A program made the position numbers and the translations under genes. Below, one piece after another: positions 34,164-42,763 of a stretch of DNA of 64,000 bases (position 1 is its first letter; every line of letters begins with the position of its first letter). The DNA lies in the NCBI GenBank assembly GCA_966250325.1, contig CBINGY010000017.1, positions 13,325-77,324 of the forward strand, in the 5' to 3' direction. A model generated the notes under the pieces. The model did not search any database and was not told where the DNA came from. It was given only the letters and a program-made list of their open reading frames with translations. Source of the DNA: Jiulongibacter sp966250325 (GTDB lineage: Bacteria; Bacteroidota; Bacteroidia; Cytophagales; Spirosomataceae).

Positions 34164-35693
34164 ATGCGTCAAGCCCTTTTCCTTCTACTGGCAGCTTTAG
34201 CCTTCAGCTGCGTCCCAAAATCCAAAAAACTCCCAAAAATCGCCATCGCCGGGCTGGCCATTGAATCCAGTACGTTTTCGCCCGCTCTTACAGAAGCTGA
34301 AGCTTTTCATCCCCGGGTTGGCGAAGAAATATTCGAATACTATCCTTTCATGGCTGCCGATTCCTCTGAGCGTCAGAGGGCCGAATGGGTACCGACTTTG
34401 ACCGGTAAAGCCCTGCCAGGCGGCACCGTAACCCGTGAAGCCTATGATTCACTGGTTAACCAAACCCTGGAAATGCTCAAAGCCAACGCCCCCTACGACG
34501 GACTGTTCTTTGACATCCACGGAGCCATGAGCGTAGTGGGTCTGGATGACCCCGAAGGAGATTTCATCGAAAAAATCAGGGGTGTAATAGGCCACGAAAC
34601 CGTCATTTCCACCTGTATGGACCTCCACGGAAATGTCTCTGAAAAACTGGCCAGAAATACCGATCTAATCACCTGCTACCGCCTGGCACCTCATGAAGAC
34701 GCCATGGAATCAAAAAAACGGGCTGTAGATAACCTGCTGGCCCGACTGGAAAGCGGAAAAGGCAAACCAAGATATAAAGCCTGGATTCCGGTGCCCATTC
34801 TACTACCAGGTGAACAAACCAGCACCCGCATAGAACCCGGAAAAAGTCTGTATGCTCAGGTAGATCCCATCACCAAACGTGAAGGCATCATTGACGCCGC
34901 CATCTGGATAGGCTATGCCTGGGCCGATGAGCCACGAAATCACGCCGTGGTGATGGTCACCGGTGACGATAAGACCGCCGTAGGCTCTGCCGCAGAAGAA
35001 CTGGCTAAAAGTTTCTGGGCCGTACGCAATGAATTTGATTTTGTGGCCCCTACCACCACCTTTGAAGAAGCCATGAAACAGGCACTAGCCAGCAATAAAA
35101 AACCTTTTATGATTAGCGACATGGGTGATAACCCTACAGCCGGCGGTGCAGGTGACGTCACCTGGACACTCAACGAAATCCTGAAACGCCCGGAATTTAA
35201 ATCTCCCGACGGCCCCTCTTTGATCTACGCTTCTATTCCCGGACCAGACTTTGTAGAAAAGGCACTGGCTGCAGGAATAGGAAATCAGGCCGAAGGCATG
35301 GCCGGAGCCGCTGTAGATAATCGCTTTGCCCCGCCACTAAAACTCAAAGGCACCGTAACCGCCATCAAAGAGGGAGACGTACATGCCGAAACCGAGGTGG
35401 TGGTAAAAATCGGAAGTGTGAGCGTCATTGTCACCAAAAAACGGAAGCCTTATCACGAAGAAAAAGACTTCACCGACCTTAACCTGAAACCACGGGAAAG
35501 CCATATTGTAGTGGTCAAAATCGGCTATCTGGTTCCCGAACTCTACGATATGCGTGCGGACTGGGTGATGGCCCTCACACCGGGTGGTGTAGATCAGGAT
35601 CTGGAAAGATTAGGTTACAAACGCATCAAACGCCCCTTGTTCCCGCTGGATAAAGACATGGCAGAGCCTGACCTCTCAGCGAGGTTTTACTAA
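34164..35693 (+). CDS. MlrC-like M81 family metallopeptidase, lipoprotein
   Basis: 509 aa. It has a lipoprotein signal (LFLLLAALAFSC, Cys16) and then a full-length M81/DUF1485 domain: KIAIAGLAIESSTFSP, DGLFFDIHGAMSV (with the metal-ligand Asp and His), STCMDLHGNVSE, TCYRLAPHEDAMES and SDMGDNPTAGGAGDVTW. The family is named after microcystinase C (MlrC), which cleaves the linear tetrapeptide product, but most members act on unknown peptides. Export and lipidation suggest it works in the periplasm. The hairpin repeat cluster begins at its stop codon. Confidence 0.88.
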   Translation: MRQALFLLLAALAFSCVPKSKKLPKIAIAGLAIESSTFSPALTEAEAFHPRVGEEIFEYYPFMAADSSERQRAEWVPTLTGKALPGGTVTREAYDSLVNQTLEMLKANAPYDGLFFDIHGAMSVVGLDDPEGDFIEKIRGVIGHETVISTCMDLHGNVSEKLARNTDLITCYRLAPHEDAMESKKRAVDNLLARLESGKGKPRYKAWIPVPILLPGEQTSTRIEPGKSLYAQVDPITKREGIIDAAIWIGYAWADEPRNHAVVMVTGDDKTAVGSAAEELAKSFWAVRNEFDFVAPTTTFEEAMKQALASNKKPFMISDMGDNPTAGGAGDVTWTLNEILKRPEFKSPDGPSLIYASIPGPDFVEKALAAGIGNQAEGMAGAAVDNRFAPPLKLKGTVTAIKEGDVHAETEVVVKIGSVSVIVTKKRKPYHEEKDFTDLNLKPRESHIVVVKIGYLVPELYDMRADWVMALTPGGVDQDLERLGYKRIKRPLFPLDKDMAEPDLSARFY

Positions 35694-35828
35694 AGTCGTG
35701 GCACGACTACCCGCGTCGTCAAAAGGTTGTGCTACGACTAACTCCAAAAGTCGTGGCTCGACTAAGCCGCGACGTAGAAAAGTCGTGGCTCGACTAAGCC
35801 GCGACGTAGAAAAGTCGTGCCACGACTA
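35693..35828. repeat. Cluster of TCGTGGCACGA-family hairpins with a 32-bp tandem duplication
   Basis: One hairpin (GTCGTGGCACGAC at 35695-35707 with GGTTGTGCTACGACTA at 35725-35740) is followed by two identical 32-bp units (35748-35779, 35780-35811) with AAGTCGTGGCTCGACTA and GCCGCGACGTAG, and then by a last half-element AAGTCGTGCCACGACTA (35812-35828). There are no spacers, so it is not a CRISPR array. Confidence 0.8.
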
Positions 35829-35930
35829 CACAGCTACATTTTTTAGCATTTTTTTGCCACATGCCGAATATTTTAGCAGATTTGTGCTAATAATAATTGC
35901 AGACTATTTCACTCTTAATCCAATAAAACT

Positions 35931-35969
35931 CCTCTCTCCTTCGGGGAGGGGACGGGACGGGGGTGGGGT
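35931..35969. repeat. CTCTCCTTCGGGGAGGGG-type dispersed repeat
   Basis: CCTCTCTCCTTCGGGGAGGG with a G-rich tail. CTCC and GGGAG form a TTCG-capped hairpin. This motif is a common intergenic repeat in many bacteria. Confidence 0.5.
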
Positions 35970-35987
35970 CGCTATGTAGAATCTGAT

Positions 35988-36758
35988 ATGAAAAAGATCT
36001 GTAAAAACATCGCTCATCTGCGTCACCTGCGTGGCCTTTCACAGGAAAACCTGGCAGAAAAACTGGGTATCACCCGATCGCGTCTCAGCTCCTGGGAAGA
36101 GCACCGGGCGGCTCCGCCTATCGAAATGCTGATTGAGCTTTCAGACTACTTTCATATCTCGGTAGATTCGCTGGTGAAAATTGATCTCACCAAAGTCACC
36201 GATCTGCGTGACCTGCTCAAAATCGGAGGAAACCGTATTCTGTTTCCCGTCATGGTAGATCAGGATCAGAATGACCTCATTGAACTGGTCCCTTTAAAAG
36301 CATCTGCCGGCTACCTGGATGGCTACTCAGATGCCGAGTTTATTGAATCCCTGCCTCGTATATCTCTCCCATACACCACCCATGGCAAATACCGCGGGTT
36401 TCCTATCAAAGGAGATTCCATGCCCCCTCTTACCGAAGGGGCCTATGTGATCGGTACCTACGTAGAAAAAATTGAAGACATCAAAGATGGAAGTACCTAC
36501 ATTGTGCTTACACAGCATGATGGCCTTGTGTATAAAAGACTTTATAATACTCTTAACAGCACCGGCACCATCCAGTTTCATTCTGATAACAAGGCCTATC
36601 TGCCCTACGAAGTCAAAGCCGAAGATATTTTTGAAGTATGGCAATTTGTATGTAGCCTGAATCCTTCCGATGCTCAGGTTTCAGATTTAATCTACAATGC
36701 CATTCAGGATATACAAATACGTTTGGGCGAGCGGGAACTGGAAGCCCGTAAAGGCTAA
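35988..36758 (+). CDS. XRE-family regulator with LexA/S24-like C-terminal domain
   Basis: 256 aa. The N-terminal helix-turn-helix (LRHLRGLSQENLAEKLGITR, then SRLSSWEEHRAAPP) is followed by an S24 peptidase-like domain. The candidate cleavage site is the Ala-Gly in LKASAGYL, the nucleophile Ser is in IKGDSMPPL and the general base Lys is in LVYKRLY, as in LexA and CI-like repressors. Proteins of this layout are common in Bacteroidota, where many lack a classical LexA. DNA damage-induced self-cleavage is possible but unproven. Its targets may include its own gene; the repeat cluster lies directly upstream. Confidence 0.88.
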   Translation: MKKICKNIAHLRHLRGLSQENLAEKLGITRSRLSSWEEHRAAPPIEMLIELSDYFHISVDSLVKIDLTKVTDLRDLLKIGGNRILFPVMVDQDQNDLIELVPLKASAGYLDGYSDAEFIESLPRISLPYTTHGKYRGFPIKGDSMPPLTEGAYVIGTYVEKIEDIKDGSTYIVLTQHDGLVYKRLYNTLNSTGTIQFHSDNKAYLPYEVKAEDIFEVWQFVCSLNPSDAQVSDLIYNAIQDIQIRLGERELEARKG

Positions 36759-36760
36759 AG

Positions 36761-36958
36761 TCAAAATCCTTTAAACCGGCTGCTGTTTTTCATGGCCCAC
36801 AAACTCAGGACCAGGAAAACCCCCATGAAGATGTAATAAAATCCACTGATTTTTACTTCATCTCCAAATAAGCCCAGGTCAATCAACAAGAACAAAACCA
36901 GCAGAATACCGGTAAAAAAGGTCATAAAACGAGCCGCCTTTTTGATTAAATCATCCAT
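36761..36958 (-). CDS. Small two-helix membrane protein
   Basis: 65 aa with two predicted membrane helices (about 9-28, FMTFFTGILLVLFLLIDLG, and 37-55, ISGFYYIFMGVFLVLSLWAM) and short polar ends. Function unknown. It is convergent with the XRE-S24 gene (2 nt apart) and its start faces the HerA-like gene. Confidence 0.65.
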   Translation of the reverse strand: MDDLIKKAARFMTFFTGILLVLFLLIDLGLFGDEVKISGFYYIFMGVFLVLSLWAMKNSSRFKGF

Positions 36959-37003
36959 TTCCCAAATAAATCGGTTTGAAAATCAAAACTACCGCCTTTT
37001 AGT

Positions 37004-37011
37004 TAAATTTG
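37004..37011 (+). promoter_or_regulatory. TANNTTTG box of the HerA-like gene
   Basis: TAAATTTG, 32 nt before the ATG at 37044, which supports that start over a longer in-frame one at 36942. Confidence 0.6.
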
Positions 37012-37043
37012 TCGTGATCTATAACCAAGTCCTTTTACCCGAA

Positions 37044-38600
37044 ATGTCTAAAAAAGAACAATTTATTGAAACACTCAACGCAGGTTACACCTTCAAAGGC
37101 GAAAGCATCATTCTGGGTGCATCCAAACTCGGTGATGAGGTAATCCCAGAGGCTGTAGTCAAAATACCACTGAAGACGCTCAATCGGCATGGTCTCATTG
37201 CCGGTGCCACAGGAACAGGAAAAACAAAATCTCTACAGGTACTGGCCGAGCAGCTCAGTGATAATTCCATTCCGGTACTCCTCATGGACATTAAAGGAGA
37301 CCTGAGCGGGCTGGCCGCAGCAGGTGAGACCAAAGATTTTATTCTGGCACGTACTGAGGCCGCCGGCATCTCGTATGAGCCCACCGCCTACCCTGTTGAG
37401 CTTTTATCTCTCAGCGATGAAAAAGGAGTAAGACTAAGAGCTACTGTATCTGAATTCGGGCCCATTCTTCTCGGCAAAATACTCGGACTTAATGACACAC
37501 AGGAGGGCATTGTTTCAGCTATATTCAAGTATTGCGATGACAATGAACTCCCCCTGCTCGACCTGAAAGATTTCATCAAAGTACTCCAATATCTGGCCGA
37601 AGAAGGAAAAGATCATTTCGAAGAATCGTACGGAAAAATCTCGACTACCTCCACGGGTACCATTATGCGTAAGGTAATAGAGCTGCAGCAGCAGGGAGCA
37701 GATCTGTTCTTTGGAGAAACGAGCTTTGATGTGGATGATCTCATGCGTATTGACCGCAACGGGAGAGGATATATTTCGGTTCTTCGGGTTATAGACCTCA
37801 TGGACAGGCCCAAGTTGTTTTCTACATTTATGCTCAGTCTTTTGGCAGAACTCTACGCCGGCTTGCCAGAAGCAGGAGACGAAGACCGGCCAAAACTTGT
37901 CATCTTCATCGATGAAGCCCATCTGGTATTTCAGGAAGCTTCCAAAGCTCTTTTACAGCAAATTGAAACCGTCATAAAACTGATCCGATCTAAAGGCGTC
38001 GGTATTTATTTCTGCACGCAGAATCCGTCTGATGTCCCTCCTGCGGTGCTCAGTCAGCTTGGCTTAAAGGTACAGCATGCTCTCAGGGCATTTACGGCCG
38101 CAGATCGTAAAAAAATCAAAGAAGCTGCCGATAATTATCCTCTAACCGACTTCTACGAAACAGAAACTGTTCTTACTTCGATGGGAATAGGTGAAGCTCT
38201 GGTGACAGCTCTGAATGAAAAAGGAATACCCACCCCACTAGCTGTTACTTTCATGTGCCCGCCCAAAAGCCGTATGGATATTCTTTCAGATGATGAGATT
38301 AACACACTCATTGAAAATTCGAAACTGATTGCCAAATACAACAAAGAGGTAGATCGGGAAAGTGCTTATGAAATACTTACTACGAAAATTGAAAAAGCGG
38401 CCCAATTAGAAGCAGAAGAAGAAACCGTGAAGAAAGGCACAACCGCTTCGTCAACAAGTACCCGGAAAGAAAAATCAACCCTGGAAACCGTACTGAGTAG
38501 TTCGGCAGCCAGACAAGTGGGTCGTACAGCGGCTAACATTCTTACCCGTACTTTACTGGGAGCTCTGGGAGTAAGTACACGTAAAAAAAATTGGTTTTAG
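37044..38600 (+). CDS. HerA-like P-loop ATPase (DUF853 family)
   Basis: 518 aa. The start KKEQFIETLNAGYTFKGESI is typical of the DUF853/YjgR family. Walker A is in IAGATGTGKTKSLQVLAEQL, Walker B in KLVIFIDEAHLVFQEA, and the sensor-like GVGIYFCTQNPSDVP follows. The family belongs to the HerA/FtsK ATPases that may pump DNA or proteins; the cellular role is not known. The C-terminal 50 residues are Thr/Ser/Glu-rich (EEETVKKGTTASSTS) and probably disordered. No NurA-like nuclease is next to it, so it is not the classical HerA-NurA resection pair. Confidence 0.88.
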   Translation: MSKKEQFIETLNAGYTFKGESIILGASKLGDEVIPEAVVKIPLKTLNRHGLIAGATGTGKTKSLQVLAEQLSDNSIPVLLMDIKGDLSGLAAAGETKDFILARTEAAGISYEPTAYPVELLSLSDEKGVRLRATVSEFGPILLGKILGLNDTQEGIVSAIFKYCDDNELPLLDLKDFIKVLQYLAEEGKDHFEESYGKISTTSTGTIMRKVIELQQQGADLFFGETSFDVDDLMRIDRNGRGYISVLRVIDLMDRPKLFSTFMLSLLAELYAGLPEAGDEDRPKLVIFIDEAHLVFQEASKALLQQIETVIKLIRSKGVGIYFCTQNPSDVPPAVLSQLGLKVQHALRAFTAADRKKIKEAADNYPLTDFYETETVLTSMGIGEALVTALNEKGIPTPLAVTFMCPPKSRMDILSDDEINTLIENSKLIAKYNKEVDRESAYEILTTKIEKAAQLEAEEETVKKGTTASSTSTRKEKSTLETVLSSSAARQVGRTAANILTRTLLGALGVSTRKKNWF

Positions 38601-38664
38601 AGACCGATGGAAGCAGGTAGTCTTAAACATGGCTTCTTGCTTCCCGCTTCAAACTTATCAAAAC

Positions 38665-39168
38665 ATGCTCATCGGAATTGGTGGCGTAAGCCGCTCGGGA
38701 AAAAGTACACTGGCCAATCTGCTGGTCACCCACTTCAGGAAAACCGGAAAAAAAGCTATCATTTTCCATCAGGATGACTTTGTTTTTCCAGAGACTCAGA
38801 TACCCAAAATTAGAGATAAAACCGACTGGGAATCGCCTGAATCCATTGATCATGCCTTGCTTTACGATCTGGTAGCTGAATTTAAAGATCGTTTTGACGT
38901 AGTGATTGTGGACGGTCTCTTTGCCTTTTACGATCAAAACCTTAACAAACTCTATGACAAACGCCTTTTTGTCAAGATTTCAAAACGCAGTTTTTTTATA
39001 AGAAAAGTAGCCGATCAACGCTGGGGCTATGTGCCTACCTGGTTTGTTGATCATATCTGGAAATCTTTTCTGAAGTACGGGAGCGAAAAGGGCATCAGAG
39101 ACCACTACCTATCTATCTCAGGTGAAGATGAATTTGACATGAAAAAGGTATTGAAATATCTTGGATAA
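38665..39168 (+). CDS. Uridine kinase-like P-loop kinase
   Basis: 167 aa. Walker A is IGGVSRSGKST at the N-terminus, followed by IFHQDDFVFPE (acidic residues near the acceptor), the DWESPESID stretch and VVIVDGLFAFYD. The layout resembles the small nucleoside or nicotinamide riboside kinases (NRK-like), which phosphorylate a nucleoside with ATP, but the acceptor is not identified. The ATG at 38665 puts the P-loop at the N-terminus; an in-frame ATG at 38629 adds 12 residues without similarity. Confidence 0.78.
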   Translation: MLIGIGGVSRSGKSTLANLLVTHFRKTGKKAIIFHQDDFVFPETQIPKIRDKTDWESPESIDHALLYDLVAEFKDRFDVVIVDGLFAFYDQNLNKLYDKRLFVKISKRSFFIRKVADQRWGYVPTWFVDHIWKSFLKYGSEKGIRDHYLSISGEDEFDMKKVLKYLG

Positions 39169-39213
39169 TTCGTGGCACGACTATCTTCGGCCGTAAATAG
39201 TCCCGCGGCGAAT
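39169..39213. repeat. TCGTGGCACGA-family hairpin, degenerate copy
   Basis: TTCGTGGCACGACTA (39169-39183) with the degenerate partner TAGTCCCGCGGCGAAT (39198-39213). It lies just after the kinase stop, in the leader of folD. Confidence 0.65.
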
Positions 39214-39306
39214 ATTGACCGAATAGCCATCACTATTATCGCTATTTCTTCTTCCATCTTCTTTCTGCTTAAATTAACTTTACCCGCTCAAATAAAAACA
39301 GGACCA

Positions 39307-40188
39307 ATGAATCTGATAGACGGCAAGCTTATCTCGGCACAGGTGAAAGAAGAACTCAGAATTGAAGTAGAGGCCATACGTGCAGCGGGTGGTAAAACTC
39401 CTCACCTTGCAGCCGTACTCATTGGAGATAATGGTGCCAGCGAAACCTACGTGGCCAGCAAAATAAAAAGCTGCGAACAGATTGGCTTTAAATCTACTCT
39501 GGTAAGAAGAAACTCAAACGCCACCGAACAGGAAGTACTCGAGATCATTCAACAGCTAAATCAGGATACCGATATCGATGGGTTTATAGTTCAGCTTCCG
39601 CTACCAGATCACATTAATGTGGATAAGGTCATTGAGGCCATTGACCCAAAGAAAGATGTGGATGGCTTTCACCCTATCAATATAGGTCGTATGGCCAAGG
39701 GACTTCCTGCCTACATCTCCGCTACCCCGTTCGGAGTGCTGGAATTAATGAAAAGATATCAGATTGAAACTGCGGGTAAGCACTGCGTGGTCATTGGCAG
39801 AAGTCAGATTGTGGGCCTGCCTATGAGTATCTTAATGCAGCGTAATGCTTATCCGGGAAACTGTACCGTAACTCTTACACACAGCCGTACCAAAAATCTG
39901 AAAGAGATCACCCTGCAGGCAGATATTATCGTAGCGGCTTTGGGTCGTCCCGAGTTTGTCACTGCCGATATGGTACGGGAAGGGGCCGTGGTGATTGACG
40001 TGGGTCTTACCCGGGTAAAAGACGACTCCAAGAAAAGTGGCTTTGCTCTTAAAGGTGATGTGAAATTTGATGAAGTGGCCCCAAAAGCCTCGTTTATCAC
40101 ACCGGTTCCTGGCGGCGTAGGGCTTATGACGGTAGCCGCCCTGATGCACAATACGCTCCTGGCTTCCAGAGGGGAGATTTATGGTTGA
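39307..40188 (+). CDS. folD: Methylenetetrahydrofolate dehydrogenase/cyclohydrolase
   Basis: 293 aa bifunctional enzyme that interconverts 5,10-methylene- and 10-formyl-tetrahydrofolate using NADP. The catalytic Y48-x3-K52 motif (ETYVASK) is intact, followed by DGFIVQLPLPDHI, KDVDGFHP, VVIGRSQIVGLPMS (NADP loop) and TPVPGGVGLMTVA. Length is normal. The ATG at 39307 is fixed by the family start (NLIDGKLISAQVK); a longer frame upstream runs through the hairpin repeat and is not coding. Confidence 0.96.
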   Translation: MNLIDGKLISAQVKEELRIEVEAIRAAGGKTPHLAAVLIGDNGASETYVASKIKSCEQIGFKSTLVRRNSNATEQEVLEIIQQLNQDTDIDGFIVQLPLPDHINVDKVIEAIDPKKDVDGFHPINIGRMAKGLPAYISATPFGVLELMKRYQIETAGKHCVVIGRSQIVGLPMSILMQRNAYPGNCTVTLTHSRTKNLKEITLQADIIVAALGRPEFVTADMVREGAVVIDVGLTRVKDDSKKSGFALKGDVKFDEVAPKASFITPVPGGVGLMTVAALMHNTLLASRGEIYG

Positions 40189-40441
40189 TTGAAAGCAGGG
40201 TTTGGCTATATAAAAGTTTCAAAAGGATTTTACCTTGCTATCTCATTCTTTTGAGCTTGCTGGTAATTCTCTTTGCCTTTCTCTAATCTTCAAGTTAGAA
40301 TAACGTTTAAAACAAACCTTTATCTGAAAATCCCTGTCCGTGTATGATAAATATATATGGGTAACTATCATCTTAACTTTAAATACAAGTTTATTTTTAT
40401 CGCAATTGTTTTGTTCAAAAGAATAAGGTTAAGCCCGAACC
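40189..40441. other. Intergenic region with no gene
   Basis: A/T-rich DNA between folD and the vapBC-like operator. No open frame with coding character, RNA gene or strong terminator was seen. Confidence 0.5.
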
Positions 40442-40472
40442 ACACGTATTGTTTTTAAATTTTAATACGTGT
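40442..40472. promoter_or_regulatory. Inverted repeat, probable autoregulatory operator of the VapBC-like pair
   Basis: ACACGTATT (40442-40450) and AATACGTGT (40464-40472) are perfect inverted repeats with 13 A/T-rich bases between them, 39 nt before the antitoxin start. The spacing suits two dimers of a small DNA-binding antitoxin. Confidence 0.6.
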
Positions 40473-40511
40473 AATTGTTTTTTGCGTAACTTGCACAAAA
40501 TCTTATCAGTT

Positions 40512-40775
40512 ATGACAAAGTTGACCTTAACAATAAGTGACCCTTCCATTATTGAGGAGGCTAAAGTGCATGCCAGAGAAACAGGTCGAAGCCTTTCAGC
40601 TTTGGTTGAAAACTATCTGAAGCAACTTATTCGAAAATCAAAGGAGCCTGAGCAAGATGAGGAGGAGATTTCTCCACTTGTAAGGTCTTTGAGAGGTATT
40701 GTCTATGTTCCGGAAGATTGGAATGAAAAAGAAGAACTTTATAGAGCACTTTCAGAAAAGTACCTGTCAGAATGA
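40512..40775 (+). CDS. Antitoxin of the VapBC-type pair (DUF6364-like)
   Basis: 87 aa. The N-terminus TKLTLTISDPSIIEEAKVHA followed by GRSLSALVENYLKQL is a ribbon-helix-helix fold, as in DUF6364-type antitoxins: one strand, then two helices. The acidic C-terminal half (DEEEISPLVRSLRG) would neutralise the toxin. It overlaps the PIN toxin gene by 4 nt. The ATG at 40512 was chosen because the 63 nt in frame upstream hold the promoter region. Confidence 0.87.
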   Translation: MTKLTLTISDPSIIEEAKVHARETGRSLSALVENYLKQLIRKSKEPEQDEEEISPLVRSLRGIVYVPEDWNEKEELYRALSEKYLSE

Positions 40776-41188
40776 AAGAAGTCTGCATTGACTCAGATGT
40801 AATTATCGATGTAATAATTGATCGAAAGCCATTTGTTGAACATTCTGAAATCATTCTTTCAAGATGTGCTAAATCGGAAATAAGAGGCTTCATAAGTCTG
40901 GCGACATTGGCCAATATACATTATCTGGCTTCCAGACAAATAGGGAAGGAGAAATCAATGCAATTTGTAAGGGCACTTTTACAGATTGTTGATGTTTTGG
41001 ATTCAAATACAGAAATCGCCAAAATGGCGGCTTATTCTTCCTTTTCGGATTTTGAAGATGCAATTCAAAATTATTCTGCAGAGAATAAAAAATCGATAGA
41101 GTTTATTATTACCAGAAATGTGAAAGATTACAGAGGTAGCAGTCTGACAATTTTGAGCCCTTCCGAATTCCTCAAACTCAACCCCTAA
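40772..41188 (+). CDS. PIN-domain toxin, VapC-type
   Basis: 138 aa PIN-domain ribonuclease. The N-terminal VCIDSDVIIDVI carries the first conserved Asp (D7), followed by RGFISLATLANIHYLASR and the acidic pocket SDFEDAIQNY, and TRNVKDYR near the end. VapC toxins cut tRNA or rRNA when freed from the antitoxin; the target here is unknown. It ends inside the convergent flavoprotein gene with 4 bp overlap. Confidence 0.88.
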   Translation: MKEVCIDSDVIIDVIIDRKPFVEHSEIILSRCAKSEIRGFISLATLANIHYLASRQIGKEKSMQFVRALLQIVDVLDSNTEIAKMAAYSSFSDFEDAIQNYSAENKKSIEFIITRNVKDYRGSSLTILSPSEFLKLNP

Positions 41189-42666
41189 ATCATCTCCACC
41201 GCATCTTTCTGATACCCATAAGCAATTCGCAGAGGTGCGGTATGATTATTATCTCCCATAGAAATATCTATGTCATCCATATTAAACTGGCAGGGATGCT
41301 CATACCCACAGGCATGCGTAATTTCCATAATTTCCTTTGTAAGATTTTTCATGTAGTTGGCAAAACGGACGCTTTTTAAAACCGGATCAAGACCCGCCTC
41401 CAGCCAGCGATTATTGGTGGCTATACCTGTAGGACAGCGATTCGTATGACAAACCTGTGCCTGGATACATCCGATGGACATCAGGGCTTCCCGGGCAACA
41501 TTAATTAAATCTGCCCCCATCGCAAAGGCCATTATTGCACTATCTGGCAAACCCAATTTACCGGAACCAATGAAGGTAATCTTGTAGGTGAGACCTCTCT
41601 TTTGAAATACCTTATATACCTGTGAAAAGCCATAGACCCAGGGCAAGGACACATGATCTGCAAAAGAGGGCGGTGCTGCACCGGTCCCTCCTTCTCCTCC
41701 GTCAACGGTGATGAAGTCTGGTCCATATCCAGTTAGTTTCATCAGATCGGCCAGCTCTTCCCACATTTCCATTTTGCCTACTGCGGCCTTAATTCCCACC
41801 GGCAAACCGGTATGTTTGGCAATAGTTTCTACAAAATCTACGAGCTCAGGTACTGTGCTGAATGCCGAATGGTAGGAAGGAGATATCACATCTTCCCCCA
41901 CATGCACACCCCGTATTTCGGCAAGTTCTTTCGTTATTTTTGAACCCGGCAGTACACCTCCTTTTCCGGGCTTGGCCCCCTGAGATATTTTCACCTCAAT
42001 CATCTTGATCTGAGGATTACGCTGTACCAGATCCACCATCTTTTCAATCGAAAAATTGCCTTCCTTATCCCGGCATCCGAAATAGCCCGTTCCAAAATGA
42101 AAGACAACGTCTGATCCGTTTTTATGATAAGGAGAAAGTCCCCCTTCGCCCGTATTGTGATAACATCCAAATTGCTTTGCTCCCAGGTTTAATGCTGAAA
42201 TGGCTGCCGCTGAAAGTGACCCATAACTCATCGCAGATATATTGACAATAGACCCCGGCTGGTAGGGACGCTCCCGATGTGGCCCAATAACCTTTGCTGC
42301 TTTACAGGCCTTTCCCCAGTCTGTAGTAGGGTCGGTGCGAAACGGCATCAGAGCCGGCTTGATAAAAATATACCCGGTTTGATGTATATCCTGATCTGTC
42401 CCAAATCCCTGATAGTGATTTTCCTTTTTGCTGGAAGCATACATCCAGGCTCGCTGTCTCCGGTTGAATGGAAGCTCCTCCCGATTACTGGCCACGATGT
42501 ATTGCCGCAGCTCGGGACCAATACTCTCGAGCAGATACCGGATATGGCCTACTACGGGAAAATTGTGTACGATGGTATGCCTCTTCTGAGAGATATCCCA
42601 GATAGCCAGACCCAGAACAGCAAACAGAAACCAGGCCCACCAGGGCAAAGAAGTGATTATTTCCAA
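41185..42666 (-). CDS. FMN-binding glutamate-synthase-like protein, membrane-anchored
   Basis: 493 aa. After an N-terminal membrane helix (SLPWWAWFLFAVLGLAIW) comes the FMN and Fe-S domain of glutamate synthase (GltB2-like): ISQGAKPGKGGVLPG, VDGGEGGTGAAPPSF and the 3Fe-4S-type Cys pattern QVCHTNRCPTGI. The glutaminase domain of true GltB is missing. Such proteins are widespread and probably ammonia-dependent or oxidise other substrates; activity is not established. The start is TTG, with an in-frame stop two codons upstream, so no earlier start exists. Confidence 0.85.
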   Translation of the reverse strand: MEIITSLPWWAWFLFAVLGLAIWDISQKRHTIVHNFPVVGHIRYLLESIGPELRQYIVASNREELPFNRRQRAWMYASSKKENHYQGFGTDQDIHQTGYIFIKPALMPFRTDPTTDWGKACKAAKVIGPHRERPYQPGSIVNISAMSYGSLSAAAISALNLGAKQFGCYHNTGEGGLSPYHKNGSDVVFHFGTGYFGCRDKEGNFSIEKMVDLVQRNPQIKMIEVKISQGAKPGKGGVLPGSKITKELAEIRGVHVGEDVISPSYHSAFSTVPELVDFVETIAKHTGLPVGIKAAVGKMEMWEELADLMKLTGYGPDFITVDGGEGGTGAAPPSFADHVSLPWVYGFSQVYKVFQKRGLTYKITFIGSGKLGLPDSAIMAFAMGADLINVAREALMSIGCIQAQVCHTNRCPTGIATNNRWLEAGLDPVLKSVRFANYMKNLTKEIMEITHACGYEHPCQFNMDDIDISMGDNNHTAPLRIAYGYQKDAVEMI

Positions 42667-42690
42667 TGGTCAATTAGTTTGCAGGGAAAA

Positions 42691-42698
42691 CAAATCTA
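42691..42698 (-). promoter_or_regulatory. TANNTTTG box of the glutamate-synthase-like gene
   Basis: Minus-strand TAGATTTG, 24 nt before the TTG start at 42666. Confidence 0.5.
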
Positions 42699-42763
42699 AA
42701 GAAAGGGCCGTTCCCGAAAAGACGGGAAGAGATCACCACCTGGCCTCGATTCTGTCAATTATT

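Noticed and set aside
35748..35811. Possible CRISPR-like direct repeats
   Set aside because: The two 32-bp units are directly adjacent with no unique spacers and belong to the dispersed hairpin family; no cas gene is near.
39172..39306. N-terminal extension of folD
   Set aside because: It begins inside a TCGTGGCACGA hairpin and contains a hydrophobic stretch not found in FolD; the enzyme is cytosolic.
42711..42728. Hairpin TTCCCG/CGGGAA as terminator of aroA
   Set aside because: The stem is only 6 bp and lacks a T run on either strand, so it was not listed as a feature.
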